Of a stretch of DNA of 64,000 nucleotides, positions 57,901 through 64,000 are shown piece after piece. The stretch spans positions 9,409,193 through 9,473,192 of the forward strand of contig NC_060235.2 in the NCBI RefSeq assembly GCF_021155775.2, written 5' to 3'. Under the pieces are notes generated by a model. The model saw only the letters and a program-made list of their open reading frames with translations, ran no database searches and was not told the origin of the DNA. The stretch is from Neodiprion pinetum (taxonomy: Eukaryota; Arthropoda; Insecta; Hymenoptera; Diprionidae). Numbering within the stretch: the stretch's first letter is position 1; each line of letters starts with the position of its first letter. Made by a program: the position numbers and the translations under genes.

Positions 57901-60900
57901 AAGTATATTGGAGGAAGTACACTCACAGTATAATGTTTACATTAGTGATATTTTGGATCCAGTTTTCCCGCAATACGAGTTGAAAAATAACATATCGCGT
58001 CATAAACTACCACTTCTTCTGTCTAAAAATGAACTGAAAATGTAAGCACTACTGTGTTGTGTTTCCAATATTCTTTGTTATGTCGAAACATCATTCTCTC
58101 CACCATCACCTATTGTTCCCTTATTTGAACGTTTGCAAATCTTATCAAAGCTCGATCCAATAGATTCGCACAATCGCGGCTCCAATGTACGTCAAAATAC
58201 AAAGGTATGATTCTTCTTGGTAAATACACGGAGAGACCTGTAGTATGAATATTTCTTTTATTGCGTAGGTGTGCAAAATTGTCTTAAAATATAAGACTTT
58301 AGGGATAATCCAGGTACTGTTACAAAAATTCGTATAGTGAATATGAAAATGCCGAGTTGATATATCTTTTTAGAATAACTCATAAGAATATTAGAATTTG
58401 ACATTAAAAGAATTAGAGTGTATGTAAGTCTTTGAATTAAAATCTGTAATGAACTCGAATAACAAAAATTAGTATAGAGCTTTGCAAAGAGCGAAATTAA
58501 ATGTTGTACGTTTCAGTATAAACGCGTTGTGATCTTTCTAAACTACTATACGAAAAATGAAGGTCACGTAGTGTACTGATACCGGACCCAGACACACGCG
58601 GGCACGCACACACAGAGTTACATAAATAAACTGTGTACGAACACCAGGTGGATGGAAAGAACAAACAGTTTTCAAATGATCTCACAACTTGTATTTTTTC
58701 CATACTACACTTATTACACGTATAATTATAAAAATTAAAAATCACATCCAATTTTTATTCATACCGTACTTTCCATCGCTCAGTTTATTCGCGTATGAAA
58801 CAAAAGCATTTTGTATGTCTTCTCTTGTAAGGATTTCCCAAATGAAACTCTGAGTATCGTATATTTTATACGGCCTAGTGTGTTCGTGATTGTGAAAATT
58901 GCTGAGCAGATTTTTTATGCACTTTTATTTATAAATAAAAAAATAAAATGCAGAAAGCCGAAATTTCTGAAAAAAACTTCACGGACGTCCTCCTTTCAAA
59001 TTTCAAATGTTGGAAATTATTTATCCCTTCTAATAATTACAGTATTTGAAATATAGTGAAATAACGAATATCAAAATACGAAAGTACTAAACTTTTAATA
59101 GGATTTCAGATTTTGTATTTTACTTTCCTTCTGAGAGGACTGAGACAGCTTCGGAGGAAGCCGTGGTCGTTTATTTGGATTTATTTCTCCCGAATCTAAG
59201 CTCTGAAGGACATAATCCTATAACGTAACGTTTTTCGTAGAACACTAAATCATTCAATACACTTTATTCTCAAAACCTACCGGAAAGGATGTAATCTTAA
59301 TATTAAAGTTTACTTTTTCCAATCGACGATATTTGCGACTTACTGTACGTTGAAACTGTAAGTCCCTGTAACGACCTGATCTGTTACCTAGAACACAAGT
59401 TCGAAGTCACCGACCAGATCATCGAACATTGTCTTCGTACATATAAATTATTAAAATGACAATGTACTTTTGAATATTTTAAAACCAATACTACCTACAA
59501 AATTCGATATAACAATCGACAGAATTTGTTTTAGATTTTCAAAAACCAGTATTTGATGCGATGTTTCTAACCTCCAAAACTACACGTGCTATAGTAGGGG
59601 TCAGCCCCCTGACACTCACCACTGCTCGCATACTAAAAAATTGTACGCGTCTTGTCCCCGTTTTTTAGTTCCTCTACGTGGCGCTAGTAGACTTCTGACA
59701 CGCTCACTGCCCTCGCTGACCGGGCGCAAGCTCGTTAGGTAACTACTAGCGCCACTAGTGGTGGAAATTGGCGGCAGAATCGAGGGACATTTTGCGAACC
59801 ACTTTTAGCAGCGTGTGTCAGGGGACTGGTAGGGGTACCTACCTTCATTCTTCAGAATAATTGCGACGACATTTAGTTAACCAACCACTACAAATATCTT
59901 CAAAAAATAATTGGCACTATTAGTATACGTTCGGGAGATAGGATTCACACAATTAGAACTAACAATAAGTACACACAACCACAACAATACAAGAAAACGC
60001 GCGTCTTCAATGTAAGGGCGGTCTGGTCCTTCGGCTGAATGTGGAACAGCTCGGAAATATTCGGCCGTTTTTCGTATTAACATAAGTTTTAGAATTTCTC
60101 TTAAACCCCAGTAGCAGAGGGTATAAAGTGTTACTCATTTCGTTGCGCCTTCTCATAGAGAATACTAAAGTTTAGTACATTGCTTACAACTTCTGCTATT
60201 TCGAATAGTTATGTTCAGAATAATTTTTACAAAACCGCTTAATCATTGTTATCACTTTTCAACACTTTTAAATTTCTAACAGTAGATAGTACTGTTTCTA
60301 AAAGTACCATCTACTAATTCTTGATCATAAATACTGAGATAATGCATAGCAAAATATAATGATTTCAAAATATTGTAGAAAAGAGGACAACAGTACCTCG
60401 ATTATCCTTAAATTCTCATATTTTATGTCAACTTTCCATACGCAATAAAACAAATATTCATACTAAAAGTTTCTTCGTGTACCCATTCATTTTAACACTG
60501 CGTCAAATGCGAACAAGATGGTGTACATTAATAATACAGTATGATTCGGTGCGTGTCCTTTCGGTTTTAGGACGTTCAATATCTCCTTTCTGCGTTAAGA
60601 AGTTTCGGCGCTGTACAAAAACTCGAAACGAATACTTCTATGCAATGTTCTGAGATTATGTAAGTCCTGAGTGAAATAGCCAAAATACATAATTTAGTAT
60701 TTCTCTCCGAAAATGTGAAAATAGGCTAGTTCTCCGAAGGTTGAAATTACGTTATCTGACTTATTTCAGCAATTTAGGTGATATAGTAATATTTGGAGTT
60801 CGTACCACAAGATTAAGAAATGCCGCCGAACACTTACAGCTTAACTTAAGAAAATGTGTGGTAGAATCAGACAGGTGGTTTAAAGAACATCACACCTGTG

Positions 60901-62980
60901 TGGAAGCAGGTACGGCATTTCGTATTCTCGAATGTTTCTCTATCACTCAGCTACAACATATCACCTATCGCAACATGGTATTGGAACATTCGTTGTGAGC
61001 TTTTATTCAGCACGGAAAGACTTGCATCAAATTACCCTACTCCCATGTAGTGGATCAAAACTATATGTACGAGTTATATGAAAATTTGGCTAAAAAATAT
61101 TAGTTCACTAAAAAACGTCAACGTAAAATGGAGCATGTAACGTTCAATGGATCTTTCCCGTGATTGTTGAACACATCCATTTCTACTTCCGGAAACCCAG
61201 AGAATTATAATATAATATGTATGTTCAGAACTACCCCCACACAGATAATCCTAAAGCTGCGAAATGTAACCGTTACTCCTCAAAATACATGGTTCATTTG
61301 ACACTAGGAACTGTAATCTAGCATAATTGCAGCATAACAAATTTCCAGTTTGATAATCTGTAATTCGTAAAGGTCCTGGCAACCAAATAATGACGTTTTG
61401 TGGAGTTCAAACCTGTATATGGCTTACTGTGTAATGAATTTCCAACAGCTCTAATGTGAAATGACCATTTTTTTCCTCGTTTCGTAACGTGAAGCTAAAA
61501 ATCTCCGAGTCGGAACGTGTCTAACCGCACAATGTTTTTGGCTTTTGAGAAATGATTTTTATAGTTTATTGTTTTTAGGCCAGTCGTATTCTTTTAAAAT
61601 TAGCTGTAAAACAATCAAGGTTCTGCTTGATTTGAATGAGAACTTTTACTTCTTCGAAGAACTTGAGTGGTAACTCTATTCGTATTGCTCGTAACTCTCT
61701 TTTCCTCGAGTATTTCAAGTATCATTGTTGGACGTACTGGCAAGCTGATTTTACACTCAAAATTGTTAACCACGCGAACTTCTCCATTCTATGCAAAGTT
61801 CTGGACGAGTTACACCGCAAATGGTATAGTGGCTAAGTATAAAACCTAGCTGCAATAGAATCCCTTCGTTGTTCCAGACTATACTATGAACTGTTTGACA
61901 GAGAATTTCTAGAAATAAGCTCAAAGTGAGAACGTTTCTGCTGAAAATTCTGAAAATTGATATCACGCTGAAAATCATTGAAAGATCTGATAAGACGTTT
62001 TAAAATTCCAAGAAACGTTTTTTGGGATAAGTTTTAAGAATAAGCTTACCATGTAAACCTGTAGAAGATTACTGATCCATTCCGGATGGTGAAATCCGGG
62101 TGAGAAAGAGTCGTTTATGTGGGTGCCATATATAATCGCGGCATTAGTTGCACTCTTAACTTTTTCAATAGAAACTTCTGGAAGTGGCTCCGAGTATCTG
62201 CAGTATCGATTCTAAGGGACGTCACGCAGAACATGAGCTAAATATGTAATGATGAAAAGTTTTTAGTACTTCAATTTGAAAAATTTTCGTCTAACCTGAG
62301 ATGCCGGCAAGGTAGTAAGAGTGATATTATGTAATTGTAAAATGGATTGTTGGTAAGATCGAGTGCATTGGCGGTAAGATAGTTCAGGTTAAGGAGATTT
62401 CGAACCCAGGTTCGATGGAGTGAGGCAGATTGCCCGTGACAAGGGTCGGTAAGAGAGAGTGGAGTAATGTCAGTAATAAGGGGAGCTGTCATATCCTTCT
62501 ATAAGAACACGGTTCGGCCTTAAAAAGGTTGGCAGATTCACCCAAATTTATTTCAAAATGGTAAAAAAAAATTTATATTTCGAGGCGTGAAAGTTCTGGA
62601 GAAACAGAGGTTGATATTACAATTTGAGTGGACATTTTGGTTAAGCTAATTATTATAATAGAACTCTTTTATAATAAGCTCCATGCAGGATTGCTGCAAA
62701 GTAATTGAAATCACTTTGAATGTGTACCATACTAGGAGTTGTCGGCGAAGCTGAAGAAAACAACGATGTGGTTTCCTATTATATTTGGGCACACAAAAAA
62801 TTAGATATTGGATACAACGGAAAGCAAATCGTAGACGTCAATCTCACCAGTGAGAACAAGGTCAAATTAACTCAGGGTGCTCGCATTCCACTCAGTTACG
62901 AAGTCAATTGGAAGCAGAGCAAAGTAAAGTTTGAAGATAGATTTGATAAATACTTGGATCCCAATTTTTTCCAGCATAGG
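45843..62980 (+). CDS. TM9SF3: TM9SF3 (nonaspanin), exons 1-4, 5' part of the gene
   Basis: Transmembrane 9 superfamily protein; the family resides in Golgi/endosomal membranes and helps sort membrane proteins. Exons: 45843-45914 (signal peptide, WSRLVLVLLALTLVCG then acidic-His DEHNH, donor GTAAGT), 47084-47279 (VVLWMSTVGPYHNRQETY, SLPFC, LELEFSGLDIEFK type sequence), 50455-50577 (TEYCEIEL, NQYWYQMYIDDLPVWG), and 62736-62980 (VGEAEENN, KFEDRFDKYLDPNFFQHR, donor GTAAGT). Phases agree at every junction (0, 1, 1, 0). Only the luminal N-terminal domain, about 210 residues, is inside the window; the nine membrane spans lie in exons beyond 64000. The match to the TM9SF3 subfamily is from motifs known in that family. 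Intron 3 is about 12.2 kb and full of transposon fossils. Exon 2 ends at a weak donor (GTTTGA). Confidence 0.9.
45915..50454. other. Introns 1 and 2 of TM9SF3
   Basis: Apart from exon 2 (47084-47279), these are AT-rich introns of 1.2 and 3.2 kb. No repeat or nested gene was recognised. Confidence 0.6.
47084..47279 (+). CDS. TM9SF3: TM9SF3 exon 2
   Basis: Acceptor TTTTTTCTTCTTGCAG, then YEDNDEVVLWMSTVGPYHNR and SHYHETLSEALQGIELEF. It ends one base into a codon at AAAG|GTTTGA. Open reading continues into the intron to 47413, so a retained intron would add a short tail. Confidence 0.9.
50455..50577 (+). CDS. TM9SF3: TM9SF3 exon 3
   Basis: Acceptor TGTATTTTCAG. It completes an Ala codon, then DISKTEYCEIELSEKNQKAF and KNQYWYQMYIDDLPVW. 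It ends one base into the next Gly codon at GTAAGA. Confidence 0.9.
50682..50715. repeat. (TA)n microsatellite
   Basis: Alternating TA/AT run just after exon 3 of TM9SF3. Confidence 0.8.
51123..51256. repeat. Small inverted-repeat element in TM9SF3 intron 3
   Basis: AATAATTTGCGAATTTCCA at the left and TGGAAATTCGCAAATTATC at the right form a 19-bp inverted pair about 130 bp apart. A 34-base inner segment (GTTTGTTTGGGTTGAAAGAA and following) recurs directly at about 51417-51450, outside the pair. Confidence 0.5.
51451..54454. other. Intron 3 sequence, no firm feature
   Basis: Only short random frames were seen. GC-richer patches near 53430-53780 carry overlapping frames with no recognised family. 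Confidence 0.45.
54455..55480. repeat. AT-rich fold-back repeat built of about 55-bp units
   Basis: Left block (54455-54720): units of GTAATTGACAYTTTTTTTCG then AATCAATTACAAATTACA, about four copies. Right block (55268-55460): the same unit in the opposite orientation (CGATTCGAAAAAAGTG with AATTACTTTTTTAA). About 550 bp of unrelated sequence lies between. It resembles a fold-back element with tandemly repeated arms; a related fragment lies at 28770-28965. Confidence 0.65.
55794..56900 (-). pseudogene. Penelope-like element fragment: reverse transcriptase and GIY-YIG endonuclease
   Basis: Read on the minus strand. LMGSPLSPILLDMIMEEL near 56863-56813 is the Penelope RT motif usually written MGSPLSPI. 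Further on come MLRFTSELEVDGRISFLDV and, in another frame, DWYKKRTWSLTYMNFNSHHL then SNTYNLVDRGI, both typical of the region after the RT core. Near 56090-55797, TSKLLKTRINEHRHNI and the following ALKKHRVDFDCDF...DIRQ..I segment are the GIY-YIG endonuclease C-terminal half. Several stops and frame changes show it is dead. It lies antisense in TM9SF3 intron 3. No terminal repeats or intact 5' part were found. Confidence 0.72.
57309..57580 (+). pseudogene. Polinton/Maverick-type packaging ATPase fragment
   Basis: Plus-strand frame with NVYAHPKSRSQPK, one TAA, then KLLEQLLENVEGVEYLVTPN, PPKSIIVFDDVLRKRPENIR and EFFCMGRHHTVECSI. The hydrophobic-FDDV Walker B followed by YF-GRH is the signature of the FtsK/HerA-like packaging ATPase of Polintons and related insect elements. 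The Walker A half is not seen upstream. An isolated fossil in TM9SF3 intron 3. Confidence 0.65.
57884..58045 (+). CDS. Small open frame beside the Polinton fragment, unknown
   Basis: 53 codons from ATG: acidic then mixed, with HSQYNVYISDILDPVFPQYE. It lies 300 bases downstream of the ATPase fragment in the same orientation. It may be another Polinton gene scrap. No family is recognised. Confidence 0.3.
   Translation: MSTASESILEEVHSQYNVYISDILDPVFPQYELKNNISRHKLPLLLSKNELKM
58046..59593. other. Intron 3 sequence, no recognised feature
   Basis: AT-rich. Short frames only, none with domain signatures or splice pairs. Confidence 0.45.
59602..59828. mobile_element. hAT-type MITE (227 bp) with perfect 8-bp target duplication
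   Basis: Begins CAGCCCCCTGACAC and ends GTGTCAGGGGACTG, the CAG...CTG form of hAT ends. GTAGGGGT occurs at 59594-59601 and again at 59829-59836. Inner sequence includes GTGGCGCTAGTAG and CTACTAGCGCCAC, also inverted. Non-coding. Confidence 0.85.
60741..60998 (+). CDS. Protein-like open frame in TM9SF3 intron 3, unknown
   Basis: A frame of 85 codons with an acceptor-like TGACTTATTTCAG at about 60770, followed by NLGDIVIFGVRTTRLRNAAE, LNLRKCVVESDRWFKEHHTC and GTAFRILECFSI. Composition is protein-like. A possible donor (GCAG|GTACGG) lies near 60909. No family is recognised. It could be a nested gene exon, a pseudogene or a transposon remnant. Confidence 0.3.
   Translation: MKLRYLTYFSNLGDIVIFGVRTTRLRNAAEHLQLNLRKCVVESDRWFKEHHTCVEAGTAFRILECFSITQLQHITYRNMVLEHSL
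60999..62735. other. End of TM9SF3 intron 3, no firm feature
   Basis: AT-rich. A minus-strand frame near 62271-62492 has Leu/Asn-rich sequence but no reliable domain. Confidence 0.4.
62736..62980 (+). CDS. TM9SF3: TM9SF3 exon 4
   Basis: Acceptor ACTAG (short pyrimidine tract). It completes Gly, then VVGEAEENNDVVSYYIWAHK, QIVDVNLTSENKVKL and VKFEDRFDKYLDPNFFQHR, up to the strong donor GTAAGT in phase 0. The following exon, which begins the first membrane span, is not in the window. Confidence 0.92.
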
Positions 62981-64000
62981 GTAAGTGAATTTGATTTATT
63001 ACCCGTGTTTATAATATCATTTGACTTAAATTTTGACCATGAACATGGAAATAGCTCGCGCTTCTTAAATTTGGTGTTTTTACTAAATAATCAAATATCT
63101 AAAGACCGGAGCTGAGCTCATAATATGAAGGTACAGTTTACTTTACTTGCATTCATGACCGCCACAATTATAGAAAACGTACTGTATCAAATCTGTGACT
63201 GGAGAAATTTTCAGGCTATTCTAAAAGCCAGACAGCAAAACCACAAATACTCCAAATTCGAAGACCTCCAAATTTTTGTTAGGTGCTTTCAAACTGGAAA
63301 AGTAAGGAAACTTCGATAGGGATCTGGGAATTCTGATGAAAAAAAATACACGCTGGGCATATTGTTGCCAAATTTCATGCTTTAGTAGGTAAACGTAAAT
63401 AGAATATTTTCTGAAGCCCTCTCTTCAAGAGAACTTTGTTGCATTTCTTCGAGCACGGGAGCATATTATCTATTTATACGTCACACAAAATATCACGCAT
63501 ATCGCACAAAAATCAAAAATTAGACTCGCATTCCCAATTATTTTGAAAAAGTTTGTTGCTCATTCAGTGAACTCTTTTATGGCGAAGTTGCAGCCTGTTA
63601 AATATAAAATTACTAGCGTTAGACATTTTCAAAGTTCTTTTGGTTGAAATTATAGAATTTACGTGTATTTAATGCTTTGGATGATGTATCGTTTAAACTG
63701 TCTACTATGCGGTTGAGACTTGGTTATAGGAAATATTGAGCATGAAGATAATGTCAATTCGTAACTAATTACATTCTTATCATAAAATTTATGTGTTATT
63801 TCTGATAGATCTGAACGCAAGTAAAAAATACCCTCTTCACTTGTGAGAAAGCCCAGAACTCTGAAAAATTACGGAATACTATTCTAACTCATAATTTGGG
63901 TTGAAATAATTACAATTAAAGCTAGCACCGTTCATTTTATTCTATTTTACCTCACGCGTACCCAAACACAATATGAATACGTTTATGCGAGGGTTGGCAT
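62981..64000. other. Start of TM9SF3 intron 4
   Basis: Begins at GTAAGTGA. I searched for the next conserved exon (first membrane span after FFQHR) and did not find it before the window ends. Confidence 0.6.

Noticed and set aside
62271..62492. Minus-strand frame with Leu/Asn-rich, LRR-like pieces
   Set aside because: The spacing does not fit a repeat period and there are no splice signals; likely chance.

Overview
The window looks like a piece of an insect chromosome, possibly from a hymenopteran (that rank is an impression only). The evidence is spliced host genes with small phase-compatible exons, together with insect-type transposable elements: R1-clade non-LTR elements, a SAP-domain Gypsy element, an OTU-bearing Helitron, a Penelope-like element, a Polinton fragment and several MITEs. 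There is no sign of a bacterial operon, rRNA array or CRISPR.

Layout. 1-10.7 kb holds two GC-rich R1-type non-LTR retrotransposons arranged head to tail. The first is full-length apart from its left edge, which lies outside the window. It is broken by frameshifts and stops, and a 1.79-kb solo LTR sits in its ORF2 with a clean 4-bp target duplication. The second has an intact 5' end but is cut off in the endonuclease domain. 11.1-12.2 kb holds a four-exon Myb/SANT-like gene with one frameshift, followed by a diverged tandem repeat and a tRNA-like sequence. 13.1-18.4 kb is a complete Gypsy retrotransposon with one uninterrupted Gag-Pol frame, LTRs that look identical, a tRNA primer site and a 4-bp target duplication. 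It is the best candidate for an active element here.

18.4-43.7 kb is occupied by a minus-strand host gene that I assembled from exon and splice signals but could not name. Six exons are visible between 43662 and 19768. Its introns are crowded with mobile DNA: two inverted solo LTRs of one family, a 1.1-kb fold-back palindrome, a decayed Helitron with an OTU domain (3' end at 28556), and a TIR transposon with 55-bp perfect inverted repeats inside that Helitron. A 3.3-kb transposon with very long inverted repeats follows, with a MITE nested in one of them, and then a TTAA-type MITE.

43.7-45.8 kb separates this gene from a divergently transcribed gene on the plus strand, TM9SF3 (a nonaspanin). 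Exons 1-4 of TM9SF3 lie at 45843-62980 and the rest is beyond the window. Its 12.2-kb third intron holds an AT-rich fold-back repeat, a Penelope-like reverse transcriptase with GIY-YIG endonuclease, a Polinton packaging-ATPase fragment and a hAT MITE.

The two host genes are unrelated; most of the rest is nested transposon history. The least explained items are the 1.35-kb TIR element at 26956-28306 with two unrecognised convergent frames, the unnamed minus-strand gene, and the long-TIR element with a SWIM-like protein.
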